The notes: a model not told the origin generated them from the letters alone. Positions 21,112-31,960 are shown, counted from the stretch's first letter. The stretch is DNA of 64,000 nt from Tritrichomonas musculus (GCA_039105265.1 JAPFFF010000018.1:806001-870000); one strand, 5' to 3'. Translations and numbers: made by a program.

Positions 21112-23568
21112 ATGGATGCTCAAACATACTTACAAAAAATGAAGATTATTCAAGATATACTTCTTAAATATGTGGATGATGAAGCAGATGATCAAAATAT
21201 ATTCAACGAATTTCTTAATTTTATTAAAACTGAAAAAGTTCAAGAAAATATTCATTTATTGACATCAATGAATAATCTCCTTGCATCAATTGCAGCTCAT
21301 CATCATCATACACTTAAATTTTTCGACAAAATTTTCAAAATTATTCTTTTTTTTAAAGATGATCTCATGAAACATTACACAAACTTCGAAATTTATAATT
21401 TTTTCAATGAATGCAAACGAGTTATTCTATTCCTAATAGAAGAAAAAATTATTAATGTTGATAGCCTAATTGCATCAAAAATAATAGATAAACACCAAGA
21501 CAGATATTTCTTCCCAGAAATAAAACAATTCATCACTAAAAAAATTTTTAGATATAGAGGTAATGTAGAAAATTTTGAAGAACTTCGAAAGGTTGAATAC
21601 GGCGATACATATATTTTACAGCTCGTTCAAAGAGATTCAATTGATGATTTTATCACTTATATTAACCAAACGAATTTTAAACTCAATAACTACATTTCAT
21701 CACAATTCGAAACCAATACTTCTCTAATTTTTGGTACATATTTAATTAATTATTCTGCGTTTTTTGGATCAATTCAAATTTTCAAGTATTTACTCATGAA
21801 AGATCAAATATTAGACTCAAGTTCGTGGATATATGCAATTTATGGGAGAAATCGTGAAATAATTAATATTCTTAAAGAAAAACAGATCGAGCCAGATTCT
21901 TATCTTGATTGCTTAAAGTTATCAATTCAATGTCATCATGATGAGATAACTTACTATTTTCTAGATAATTATTTTGAAAATGAAGATATTTCAAAAATCA
22001 TTTTCCAAGAAAGCATCAAAAGTTATAACTTTTCTTTTATTAAGCCAGAAATGATCAATTTAAGCACTTTTCATGACTTTTGTACAGCCGGCCATTTTTA
22101 TTTAGTAAGATCATTTTTCCAAAATAATAAAGAAATTGATATCAATGGTACAGTTACATTAGAGTATATAGACCACCATAAAAATGGCGAAGGAACGTTT
22201 TTCTATTGCGCTGTTGAAAGTGGAAATTTAGAAATTGTGAAATTTTTCCTTGAAAATTATGAAATCGATGTCAATAAGAAAGCCATTTTGCCAGAAATCG
22301 GATGGGAAATAACGCCATTATACAAAGCAATTAAGAGAGGATACAATGAGATAGCCAAATGTCTACTTGACAATAAAAGCATTGATGTTAATTTGAAATC
22401 TCTTTTAAGAAGGAGCCAACAAACGCCTTTGTATGTTTGCATTGAGAAAAACAATCTCGAAATCTTCAAATTGTTGATTGAAAGAGCTGACATTGATATC
22501 AATCTCAAATCAATGCAATTTGAAGAAGACTTGGACGAATGCACATTGGAATTCTACAGAGAAGTCACGCCTTTGTACTTGGCAGCTCAATTGGACAGAT
22601 GTGAAATGGCACAATTATTGCTTGAAAAGGAAAACATTGATGTTAACAACATTATTAATATCAAAATAGATCAATATAACCTCTCTACTAAAAAAAGGTA
22701 TGATACACAATACGAAGAAAGCACAGCGTTATTGATTGCTGTTGAAAAAGAAAGAGACAAAATTGTTCAACTTTTACTTTCACATGAAAAAACCGATGCC
22801 AGTATTACCAAAAAGAATACAGAGAAAAATGGTTCAAGATTCTATTCAGCAATAGAAATTGCAGTTGACAAAGAAAATGCAGAAATAGTTAAACTATTAC
22901 TTGACCATAAAAATGTTGATGTTAATACAAAACATTTCACTTCTTATGGTGCAAGTTCAAACACTGACATTTGGGACAAAGATGTAATAGAATCCTCAAA
23001 AAGAAAAACAAGGCAACTAGAGAACGGCGCAGAATGGAGTAAAACATACTCGGATTGCATAGAAAGAGCTGTTTTACATATGGCAATTGAAAGTGAAAAT
23101 GTTGAAATTGTTCGTCTCCTTCTTGAATATGAAGGAACTGATGTGAATATTCAACCAATTGTTAAAACATTTACTTACTCTTATGGAGATAATGGAAATG
23201 AAGTGGAAAGAAGAAAATTGAAAAAAATGACTCCTTTATATTTGGCAGTTGAGAAAAATAACGTCCAGATCGTGCAATTGTTGGCAGAACATAAAAAAGT
23301 TGATATTAACATGAAATCAGTATTTTATAAATGGATTAAAGAAAGCGTCTACCAAGAGGGATTTCAGCAAGCTGAAGATGATGCAATAATAACAGAGGTT
23401 GATAAAGATGAAACAGCACTACATAACGCAGTTTCCAAAGGGAACATAGATATCATTAAAATCTTGTTGGGCAATAAAAATATTGATGTCAATGTCACAG
23501 ACAAGCAGGGAAGAAAACCAGTAGAATTGACTGACAACGATGAAATAAAAGCATTATTCAATGTATAA
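21112..23568 (+). CDS. ankyrin-repeat protein of the trichomonad expanded family
   Basis: An 818-residue protein. The N-terminal 330 or so residues are helical and lack clear repeats; the opening MDAQTYLQKMKIIQDILLKY is typical of the very large trichomonad ankyrin family (recognised from memory of such sequences, possibly DUF3447-type). From about residue 360 to the end come nine recognisable ankyrin units, each with a TPLYxAxxxxNxEIxxLLL-like core and an IDVN turn, several separated by long insertions. The last unit ends in DKQGRKPVEL. It should act as a protein-binding scaffold in the cytosol; the partner is unknown. No signal peptide or membrane segment is seen. The frame is uninterrupted. 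A 117-bp near-identical piece of a paralogue lies on the minus strand at 23958-24074. Confidence 0.85.
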   Translation: MDAQTYLQKMKIIQDILLKYVDDEADDQNIFNEFLNFIKTEKVQENIHLLTSMNNLLASIAAHHHHTLKFFDKIFKIILFFKDDLMKHYTNFEIYNFFNECKRVILFLIEEKIINVDSLIASKIIDKHQDRYFFPEIKQFITKKIFRYRGNVENFEELRKVEYGDTYILQLVQRDSIDDFITYINQTNFKLNNYISSQFETNTSLIFGTYLINYSAFFGSIQIFKYLLMKDQILDSSSWIYAIYGRNREIINILKEKQIEPDSYLDCLKLSIQCHHDEITYYFLDNYFENEDISKIIFQESIKSYNFSFIKPEMINLSTFHDFCTAGHFYLVRSFFQNNKEIDINGTVTLEYIDHHKNGEGTFFYCAVESGNLEIVKFFLENYEIDVNKKAILPEIGWEITPLYKAIKRGYNEIAKCLLDNKSIDVNLKSLLRRSQQTPLYVCIEKNNLEIFKLLIERADIDINLKSMQFEEDLDECTLEFYREVTPLYLAAQLDRCEMAQLLLEKENIDVNNIINIKIDQYNLSTKKRYDTQYEESTALLIAVEKERDKIVQLLLSHEKTDASITKKNTEKNGSRFYSAIEIAVDKENAEIVKLLLDHKNVDVNTKHFTSYGASSNTDIWDKDVIESSKRKTRQLENGAEWSKTYSDCIERAVLHMAIESENVEIVRLLLEYEGTDVNIQPIVKTFTYSYGDNGNEVERRKLKKMTPLYLAVEKNNVQIVQLLAEHKKVDINMKSVFYKWIKESVYQEGFQQAEDDAIITEVDKDETALHNAVSKGNIDIIKILLGNKNIDVNVTDKQGRKPVELTDNDEIKALFNV

Positions 23569-23957
23569 TAAAACATATTATTATTTCTCTCAAATTTTCT
23601 TTTTGTCTCAATTTTTGAGACATATATTTTTGAAAGGAAAAAATTGTAACCGGAAATCAACTTTTAAAAAGACTTCCAAAATGACTGATAATGGCATTAA
23701 AAAGCTTTGAAAATTGTGTAAAACTCGGGAAAATTTGAGTGAAAAAAAGTTAATATAAAAAAGCGGTTATTTAGTCAGTTAGTTATCAATTAAGTAAAAT
23801 AAATAAAAAGAGAAATATTTGTAGTTTTAAATGAGTTTGTCTTCGTTTCCTCGAAGAAGATCGTTGTGTTTTTGAAAATGAGGGACGATCCGATGTTTTC
23901 GATCAGGTTCTTCGCGAAGCTGCAGACACTCCTCAGAATCACCGCCTTCTGTCCATT

Positions 23958-24074
23958 GCCAAAAATTAGAGAAGGATTTGTTTCGAATTGTGATGAAATG
24001 TAGCCATCGAGTTTAAAATTCGTTTGGCTAATATAAGTGATAAAATCATCAATTGAATCTCTTTGAACGAGCTG
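23958..24074 (-). pseudogene. ankyrin-gene fragment (117 bp)
   Basis: The minus strand encodes QLVQRDSIDDFITYI and on through SSQFETNPSLIFG, matching residues about 169-207 of the intact ankyrin protein upstream, with few substitutions at DNA level. It is cut off on both sides by GC-richer unrelated sequence, so it is a fragment, probably of a paralogue captured in a rearrangement. Confidence 0.75.
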
Positions 24075-24379
24075 ATGCCTGGACAACAACGCCAAACGCG
24101 TAAACAACAACTTTCTCACGGTGCCAACAATCTGCGCGCCGCTCCCTCCTCCAGATTCTAGTTCAATGAAACCTGAAAGACAGAAGTCGTTCACCAAGCG
24201 TTGAGCTCAACTCAAGGAGAATCGACGGACTGCGCAGCTGCTCGGACAATTGCGTGATTTAGACTTTGGATGATTTCGTTTGAAGCATTCAACGTTCATC
24301 GCAATTTCATTTCTCGTTTTCATCGTCGCCGCTCGATGATCTTACTTCTGTGCCGCACAGTTCAGTTTCATGATGCTTC

Positions 24380-24625
24380 TGATGTCACTTCACGACCAGT
24401 CTTTCGAAACTTTTTCAATGATCTCGATCATTCTTTTTGGCTCTTTCTTGCCTTTCGAGTCCTCAGTCAAAAGTTCGCCCTTCTGCCAATTAGCAGCTCC
24501 TCCTCGAGAAATGTCAGTTCACTTTCCTGCGACTTCATCTTCGCTTTCAGTGCAGCTTTCTCTTCCTCCAAAATCTTCACTCGTCTCTCACTTTTCCATT
24601 TTTTTAAATTAAAGTGACCCAAAAA
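24380..24625 (-). pseudogene. coiled-coil gene remnant in GC-rich island
   Basis: The minus strand has a charged helical reading frame, KWKSERRVKILEEEKAALKA to EEELLIGRR (about 24483-24605). The coding flavour continues after a frameshift as GELLTEDSKGKKEPKR to a stop near 24386. The GC content is clearly above the surrounding DNA. I do not recognise the family; it could be any long coiled-coil protein. No start or full frame remains. Confidence 0.5.
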
Positions 24626-24639
24626 AATAGGGGTCGACG

Positions 24640-25399
24640 ATAAAACTAAGAAAAAATTGAATATTTTCAAATTTTATTTTTATTATCGTTTTCCATTGAA
24701 ATTAATTATTTTTTGAATCGGTCCTTTATTTCTCTCACTTTATGGTGATGCCAGATGTCCCACTTTTCTTTTGATTTGTCGGTTTGGCGTGTTTTCTGGC
24801 TGGATGAAGCACCAATTATTTTTCTTTGAATGAAGTACCATTGCAGGAGATTGCCAATCTTTATGTTCCAACAAAGACAAATGATTGGCAATCTTCTGCC
24901 ATGCAGAATGAAGCAACACCTCTGATTGTTGCCTCAAATGGTGTGGAAATATTGAATATTTCTTTCTTATCAGCAATTTCATTTTGGCATTTATATTTAG
25001 CCTGTATTATACTAATAAAAGAACAAGATATTTTTATGTTTACATAAAACAATATGTTTCATTCAAATAATCTTATTGTGAACATGCCAAAATGAAATTG
25101 CTGATAAAAAATTGAAATCTGTCAAAATATAATTCTGGAGAATCTATAAGGTTACATTATATTTTTTTTTATTTTCTGGAAAATATTAGTTCAATTAGTT
25201 CAAAATAAAAGAAATGCTTGCAATTTATAATCATTTTTCAATCATTACCATGAGTGATAAAACTTATATTATATAAATTATAAAATAATATATTATTTTA
25301 TAAATATATAGACATATTTTGTATAAATAAATAACTATAGTGCCGAAATAAAACTATTTTATTTTTGAAATGAAAGGGACAATCATTTTTTTCATAGGA
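24640..25399. other. intergenic with small hairpins, no gene
   Basis: Contains a 12-bp hairpin (AGATTGCCAATC at 24849 with its complement at 24883). It also has a longer inverted pair, CTTATCAGCAATTTCATTTTGGCAT at about 24966, inverted at about 25084-25108. The plus strand between reads NEATPLIVASNGVEILN, faintly ankyrin-like, but I would not call it a gene. Confidence 0.45.
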
Positions 25400-25775
25400 G
25401 GTGTAACCAGGGATGGGATTCGGGACGTCCCGGGATATCCCGGGACAAAAAAGTGACATTTCAAGGGAAAATCCCGAAAATTTGTCAAAAATCCCGAAAA
25501 ATTCCCGAATTTTTTTTTATATGGCATGTCATTTTCCAACGGATAAATTTTTGGATAAATTTTTGACATACCGAAAATTTCCCATGACAAAAAGCATAAA
25601 ATTTTTTTAGTGAAAATATTATGCAATAACCTTTACGGACATTGGACATTTTTTTGATTGGTCATTTTATTGGATATTTCAAGGGAAAAAAAAATAAAAA
25701 ACATGCGTGTAACCGTCAAAATTTGGTTATTTTTTTTTAAGAATTTGACAATAGAAATTGCTTAAAAATAGTAAC

Positions 25776-25880
25776 TTTAAGAGTAGGTGTAACTCAAAGA
25801 GATTTTATTCTCAAAAAGTTTGTTTTTCTGAAGTTTACGCAATTTTTTTTGAGAGAGTTTCACCTACTCTTAACTTTATT
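25776..25880. repeat. hairpin nested in the hAT element
   Basis: AAGAGTAGGTGTAACTC at about 25780 is inverted as GAGTTTCACCTACTCTTA at about 25857, with a loop of about 60 bases. It may be a tiny MITE. No duplication is evident. Confidence 0.5.
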
Positions 25881-26148
25881 TTTATCAAAATCGCAAACTA
25901 AAAAAATCAAATTATTGGCCTTGACGATCAAAGATCAGAAAATTTTGTCATTTTTTTTTTGGATATTTTCATTATGGTCATGGACATTGGACATTTTAGC
26001 TATTTTTTTCAAACAAACCTATTCAATTCCACTTTTTGGACTTTTTTTTGTAACGTACAAAAAAGGTTAAATTATGCAAAATCTGAAAAAATAAAAGAAG
26101 AAATCTTGGCAGTCTTATCCTAAATTAATATATTACCTAAATCTATTA

Positions 26149-26807
26149 CTGTCTTTTCGGGATTATAACTGAAAAGTTCATTATGATAACGGAAATGTTC
26201 ATTATGATAACGGAAATGTTCATTATGATTACGGAAAAGTTCATTATGATAACGGAAATGTTCATTATGATAACAAAAAAGTTCAATTTCATAACGGAAA
26301 GTGTAACCATTTTTTGTTATAATCTTTTTTATAAAGCATTCATTTTAAAATCATGGTTTTATTTATTAAATTATAAATAAAAAGATTTAAAATCATCATA
26401 AATACGGAATAGATACCGAAAATAGGAAAGTAAACATAAAGAAACTTTTTTTCAAAAAATATCTTCAAAAAATTTTTCTCATAAAAATTGAATTTAATGG
26501 AATATATTTAAGATTAATACTTAATATAAACTATTGGCATCTGAAAATTACTAAAAATATTCAATTAATCTATTTTGTAATTATTATTTGTAAGCTGATG
26601 TAAGAATATATAATTAGAAAGCATTCATAAGGCAACGTATATTTGATATATTGGAAATTTAAATAAAATAATTTACATAAATCATGATTTTTTAAGTGAG
26701 AGCTTTTTAAAAAAAATATTCACAAAAAATGGTTACACTTTTCCGTAATCATCATGAGCTTTTCCGTTATTAAAGTGGATATTTCCGTTATAATCCCGAA
26801 AAGACTG
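26149..26807. mobile_element. nested TA-flanked element with 21-bp repeat arm (Tc1/mariner or pogo-like MITE)
   Basis: The left end CTGTCTTTTCGGGATTATAAC and the right end, inverted, CAGTCTTTTCGGGATTATAAC, are flanked by TA (26147-26148 and 26808-26809). CAGT-type ends with TA duplication are typical of Tc1/mariner/pogo elements. The left arm runs into about six 21-bp TAACGGAAA repeats, and the right arm carries three related units. The interior has GTGTAACCA/TGGTTACAC as a second inverted pair. It lies wholly inside the 25408-27475 hAT element, so it inserted later. Confidence 0.65.
26177..26300. repeat. 21-bp tandem repeat, about 6 copies
   Basis: Units like TTCATTATGATAACGGAAATG start at 26177, 26198 and onward at 21-bp steps. 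The TAACGGAAA core is shared with the array at 10541. The period is divisible by three and makes a repetitive open frame (MITEMFI), which I regard as spurious. Confidence 0.85.
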
Positions 26808-27483
26808 TATTTAAATATTATTAAAATAAAAATTGAAAGAATTTACTCCTAATTTTGATCATTATTTTAATATTTGTTATGTATCCACCGAAATATATAT
26901 TAACTCTCTTTAAATTCAGCATGAAACCATTTTTTAATGAAAATTAAAGTGATTTTTAATTCAAGTTGAGACCTTTTTTGATGATCATATATATTATTCC
27001 AAAAAAATTTGAATATTTCATTTATAGAATTTTAAAAAAAACAAATATCAACATGTAAAATGTATACAATAATATGAAATTACCTAAATATATCTCAGAA
27101 TTCACATTTTTTTAATAACAAAATTGAATTGAAAATGATCGTTATTTTTAATTTCTGAAAAAATATAAGTTATTTTTAGAATGAAAAATATGAATGATTT
27201 CCTGAGCAGCTGTATTGATTGATTAATATAAGTTATGCGTCAAAATAAAATAATAGTATAATTTCTTTTATCTGAGTCAAAAAAAATATAAAAAATCACA
27301 GGAAAAAAGCAGGAAATCTCGGGGAAAGTTCTCAATTTTTTTTCACGAGATTTTCACGGGATAAAATAACGTGCTTTTTTCCCGGGATTTCCCCAGGAAA
27401 TTTCGTATCCCTGGATTTTCCAGGATTTTATAAACGTATTTCCCGATAATTTCCCTTTCCCGAATCCCATCCCTGGGTGTAAC

Positions 27484-28490
27484 GATAGATAACGATTTTT
27501 TTTCACCTACTTATTTAAAATTTATAAAAAGTATATATTTATAATAGGCAAAAAATATAGAATCAGAAAAAATATTTTTTATTTCATTTCATCCATCGGA
27601 AGCCAAGTCTCCACTTTTCATTTTTCAAAAGCTCTGTTTGTTTATTTTGAATTTTTTTATTTCAGAATTATAGAATTAAATAAAAATATAAATGAAATAG
27701 AAAAATATTTTATCATCTATCAATATATATAATAGTAAAGTTAACGGGAAAAACTGTCGACGAAGGATTTAACTGTCGACCCAAGCTTTGTGTTTCATTT
27801 CATTAGCCAATTTATATATAAATATATAATACTTTTCTAAGTCAATTGATTTTGCTGATTAAAACTCTTTTTCGTTACAAATTTACATTTAATTGTATGA
27901 ATTCTTAATATTTCAAATCCGAATATATATGGTTTTTTGATGAATTACGCATTATTTCCAATTTGTTTACCACAGTTTAAATATTTTTAATAGAAAAATA
28001 TAATATAATACTGATATATTATCAATTATTATTGAAAAGTGGGAAAATATTTCCTCAACTTTGAGATTGAAATGATTGTATGACTTAGAATAATTATTTT
28101 AGAAGTAAACAAACGAACAAAAAAAGATTTATTTATAATAATAATAATAATAATTCTTTTATCATAAAAAATAAGTAGTCTAACAGGGCAATTTAGTAAA
28201 AAAAACACTTCATTTGAAAAAAATATTTCTTTAACACTAGAATATTGGCTGAATTCTTTCACGATAAAAGTAATAAAGCAAATTTTAAAAAAATCTAACT
28301 TTTTCAAGTTCGGTGAAGATTTTTTGTGAATTTAATTGAATTTTTGAGATTCGGTAAGATTTTATTTGATTTTCGATAAAATTGAAATTAATTCATATCA
28401 TTTTCATTCATTGAAGATAGTTGAAGTATTGCTAACTTTCCTAAAAAGATTTCTCATTCACTTATTCGTGATTAACACTCATTATTTTGA
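27484..28490. other. intergenic, no gene seen
   Basis: AT-rich. Contains AACTGTCGAC twice near 27754 and 27770, and an AAT microsatellite at about 28137-28153. No coding frame is supported. Confidence 0.5.
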
Positions 28491-28495
28491 ATGAA

Positions 28496-28690
28496 GATAT
28501 CAAATTCTTTTAAAAATCAAACAATCGTGTTACTGTAATATCAATCGACTTGTATTCGCGTGAACAATTGTTTACTTCAACCAGTTTGCATCGCTCGTTT
28601 GCATCTGCTTGAAAGATATCAAATTCTTTTAAACCTTCAAATCATTGTGTTACAGAAGTATCATTTGATTTCTATACAACCAATTGTTAA
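28496..28690. repeat. imperfect direct repeat, spacing about 119 bp
   Basis: GATATCAAATTCTTTTAAA followed by TGTTAC and ATATCA-like blocks occurs at about 28496 and again at about 28615, with moderate divergence. It lies just downstream of the transposase pseudogene and could be a subterminal repeat of that element. Confidence 0.5.
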
Positions 28691-28741
28691 TGAGATGTAT
28701 AGAAGTTTTACATGAAAATTGATAATCATGATAAATCGACA

Positions 28742-29868
28742 TCAAAATTCTAGTATTGGAATTCTTTTCTTGCTTTCTGGAGACAAGTGATTTTCTTCAT
28801 GATCAATACCACGAATAGATCTTGCTTTTTTTGGATCAACACTAGCATAATACTTGGAATCAATTTCTAAATACACAAAGCAAGCCTGGTGAAAAGCACT
28901 AGTTACATTGCTCAGAATAGTTGCTTTTTGCCAGGAATCAACTATTGAAATAATCTGGTTAGTGCAAGGACTACAATCATCTTGTGATTTTAAACTTTTA
29001 ATGATGTTCTTTTGAACACCAAATATCCCGATATCAAGAACCTGCACCTGATCTGAAGAACTTGCAAGTTCTTGAATCGGAATAATATCATTATACGTAC
29101 ATTCAACTTAAAAGAAATCTGATGAATATGCAGTGCATCCATCGAACTATAGCAATACAGTACCTTGGTACTGATTTTTTATTCTTTTCTCCTTCACCTC
29201 CGGAAAAAATAATGTTTGTGACCAATAATCGAACAATGGTTAAGTCACAAAACCATTTGCCTGAAATATCACTTCCACAACATTTTGACCATATCCCTAT
29301 TCTTCCAGTGCCTTTTCTTTTGTTTTTCTTGTGATTATTATAAATGGCTTTAGAGCTGAGCCATCAGCACATACACAACCAATCATAGTGGCTCGTCTGC
29401 TTGCACGGTCAATTCCTATGTTTGCTGATGTTTCTTCAACTTCTGTTGGTACAACAACTTTTTCAGTGATCTTGTCAGCCCAAGATTGAAATCCGCACTC
29501 ATAGCTTTTAAAATTTCATTTAATTTCTCATAATGTTCAAGTATGATACTCAGAGGAACTTCTATTCTTTTAAGCTCTGTAGGGTAACAAATTATTGTTT
29601 TTCCAAGTTTAAAGCGAATTAATGTATGTGCTAATGTATTATATGTAACTAGTTTATGGAATTTTAAGTATATCCAGCTATTTAATATCGATAATGTTGG
29701 TGAATTGTGATTCTCCTATTGGCATATTGAAGTCGTTGTAAGGTATAAAAAGCAGATCCTTTTGATATTCCAAACAAAGAAGCTATTGTCGAATATCCTA
29801 GGCGTGAGTTTTTTATAGGAGAATAAATTAATGAATGTACCAGTTTCAGTTGCTCTTGATAAGTGATT
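28742..29868 (-). pseudogene. pogo/Tigger-like (DDE_1) transposase, multiply broken
   Basis: Read on the minus strand. A helix-turn-helix near 29735-29815 reads LGYSTIASLFGISKGSAFY. About 29345-29465 gives NIGIDRASRRATMIGCVCAD then GSALKPFIII, the region with the second-strand motif of DDE_1 transposases. About 28742-29047 gives VLDIGIFGVQKNIIKSLK and a SWQKATILSNVTSAFHQA block that matches the family's C-terminal 'QPLDVGVF' and 'AW..AT..NI..AF' signatures. These lie in different frames with internal stops, so the gene is dead. The family call rests on motif resemblance. Confidence 0.65.
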
Positions 29869-29870
29869 GT

Positions 29871-30422
29871 TTAATTGAATAGTTCATTAAAATGCTCTTT
29901 AAGAATCATTTTCCCTTCTTCATCAAGAGATTCCCATCCATCTACATTGTATTCTTTAATTGGTTGCTTTTTATGTACCTTTGAGCTTTTTTCAGCCCTT
30001 TCATTTTCATTTTCTAAAAGATCATTTATTTCTTCTTCTTCTCCTTTATCTTCAGAAATATTTGATATAATTTCATCAATAGTTATTTTTTTCTCTGGTT
30101 TATATGCTTTCCAAAGTTCTATAATCTTTTCAGTTTGGTTAAACCATTTCTTATCCACAAATGATCTAAAATCTTTTTCATTTTTTCTTTTAATCATAAG
30201 ACCATCAAATAACCAGTCAGTAGTTTTATCATGATTTAATAAATCTTCATCAACTATAGCTCCTGGAGCAATTTCATGTCTATCATCTGATGTGAGTAAT
30301 GTTTGAATTTTTCTTTTTATTATTATATCAGCTTTTTTATCTTTTTGAATTAGAGAGTCCTTTTGGTCTCTTTTCTCTATGGATTTTCTCTTCCTTCCTC
30401 TGCTTATTATTTTGGGTATCAT
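29871..30422 (-). CDS. hypothetical charged protein, probably part of a transposon gene
   Basis: A 183-residue open frame with an ATG at 30422. It is rich in Lys and Glu, starting with a basic stretch (ISRGRKRKSIEKRDQK) and ending GWESLDEEGKMILKEHFNEL. No domain is recognised. Its stop TAA is followed in the same frame by the helix-turn-helix of the pogo-like pseudogene. It may therefore be the upstream part of that transposase cut by one stop, or a separate transposon protein. Low confidence that it is expressed. Confidence 0.35.
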   Translation of the reverse strand: MIPKIISRGRKRKSIEKRDQKDSLIQKDKKADIIIKRKIQTLLTSDDRHEIAPGAIVDEDLLNHDKTTDWLFDGLMIKRKNEKDFRSFVDKKWFNQTEKIIELWKAYKPEKKITIDEIISNISEDKGEEEEINDLLENENERAEKSSKVHKKQPIKEYNVDGWESLDEEGKMILKEHFNELFN

Positions 30423-30858
30423 TTGTAAAATGTAGATTTAATACGATCATTCTCTCAATTTTCAGAAAAATGCAATAGCATTTTACTGTTTACTTAATTT
30501 TATCTTGCATGTTTGCAAGAAATCATGCAATCATTATATTCATTTTACGATATAATTTATAAAACGTTTTACAAAATTCAAAATTATTAATACAAACAAA
30601 TAATTATTAATTAATGATGAAAAAAAATCAAATAATTAGAAATTCACATGATAACAATATAAAAGAATATTATAAACATTAAATTCACTAGAATTAAGAA
30701 TATAAAATTAATTGTTTTATCTAAAATGAAGAAACAATAATAATTTCACCTCATTATAAAATGATTAATTACATATATTTAAATAAAGAAAAAAAATATT
30801 TTCATATTTTTATTTATGCTTTTTTATTCTTTTTTCATTCCAATTATATTTCAAACAA
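30423..30858. other. intergenic, no gene seen
   Basis: AT-rich with stops in all frames. Nothing recognised before the hAT MITE. Confidence 0.5.
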
Positions 30859-30866
30859 ACCGCCGA

Positions 30867-31379
30867 CAGGGTTGGCCAACGTTGACGTTAAAATCGTTGA
30901 ACAAAATGTTATATCGTTGAATTGAATGCCAACGTCAACTACATTAAGACCATTGATTATAACCGTTTCAATTTGGTCATAACGACATGTTAACGTTGAA
31001 ATAATGTTGAATCAATGAATTAAGTTAACGTTATACTTATTGAAAAGTTGAATTTTTTTGAGAGACAACTTTTTCTGAAAAAAACTTCATCGATTCAATT
31101 TATATTTGGTATGATTTAATAAAGTATTATTGTTTTGAAAAAATTAGTAAATACCATTATTATATCTATATAAATACAAAATATATATATGTTACAGAAA
31201 TGATAATTTAATTATAAATCAACGACGATAGAAATAAAAAGTGCCATTTTTTTGGACGATCAATTTCAACGAAACACTTATCGTTGATCGTTGACGTTGA
31301 AATAACGAAGTTAACGTTGACAACGAGCCTCCAAAAAAGTGACGCCGTTGATCAATTTTTTCAACATTGACCATCCTTG
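30867..31379. mobile_element. 513-bp hAT MITE, TSD ACCGCCGA
   Basis: The left end CAGGGTTGGCCAACGTTGA is inverted at the right as TCAACATTGACCATCCTTG. ACCGCCGA, an unusually GC-rich 8-mer here, is duplicated exactly at 30859-30866 and 31380-31387. The interior is full of AACGTTGA-type subterminal repeats in both orientations and has no gene. This is strong evidence for a hAT-type insertion. Confidence 0.92.
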
Positions 31380-31387
31380 ACCGCCGA

Positions 31388-31940
31388 AAAAAAAAAAAAA
31401 AATGAATGCCAAAAAGAGTGGTGGTAATTCAACAATTTTAACGTATTTTCTTTCAAATTCATTTTTTAATTTAGAGGCTCTTTTATTAATTATTCACCAT
31501 CCATTTTCATTTATATATATATATATATATATATTATATTATATATTATTTATATTATTATTCTTGTCTAAAAATTAATTAAAAGATAATCATGTTTTCA
31601 TATCTTTTGAATTAAATATCAAAAAAAATTGTAATATTTGAAAAAATACATTATAAATTTTGGATTTAAGTTGATGAATGAATAGATGAACAGCTAAATA
31701 TTTGTGTGTAAAAATTTTCGAAATGATTTGTTAGTTAGTTTTTATAAAAAATTTCAATGAAAAAAATATTTTGATTTTCATGATATTGAATAGATTTTTC
31801 ATGATTTGAATAGTTAACCGTTTCGGAAATTCTATAGTTTTTTGGTGATTTCAATAAGAACCTTATAAACTTTTTGAATAAAGTAAGATAACTTATCCTA
31901 TTGTGCTTTTTATTCTAATTTTGAAAATACAATAGATTTC
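31388..31940. other. intergenic with AT microsatellite
   Basis: An A run at 31388-31401 and a (TA)n run at about 31512-31533. Otherwise AT-rich and gene-free. A TCACTT initiator-like match lies at 31951, ten bases before the next start. Confidence 0.5.
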
Positions 31941-31960
31941 ATATCACGCTTCACTTTTTA

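Larger units (their letters stand above)
25408..27475. mobile_element. 2,068-bp non-autonomous hAT element, TSD GGTGTAAC
   Basis: The ends are CAGGGATGGGATTCGGGA (25408-25425) and its exact inverse (27458-27475). GGTGTAAC is duplicated at 25400-25407 and 27476-27483. Subterminal regions are packed with CCCGGGAT, ATCCCGAAAA and TTTCCCGA repeats, as expected for transposase binding. CAG-type ends plus an 8-bp duplication define a hAT element. There is no transposase inside, and two other inverted-repeat units are nested within. Confidence 0.92.

Noticed and set aside
24640-25070. Overlapping short open frames on both strands
   Set aside because: They arise from small hairpins (inverted repeats keep both strands open); only a faint ankyrin resemblance.
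26183-26380. Open frame with a repeated MITEMFI peptide
   Set aside because: Same reason: a 21-bp tandem array inside a non-autonomous element.
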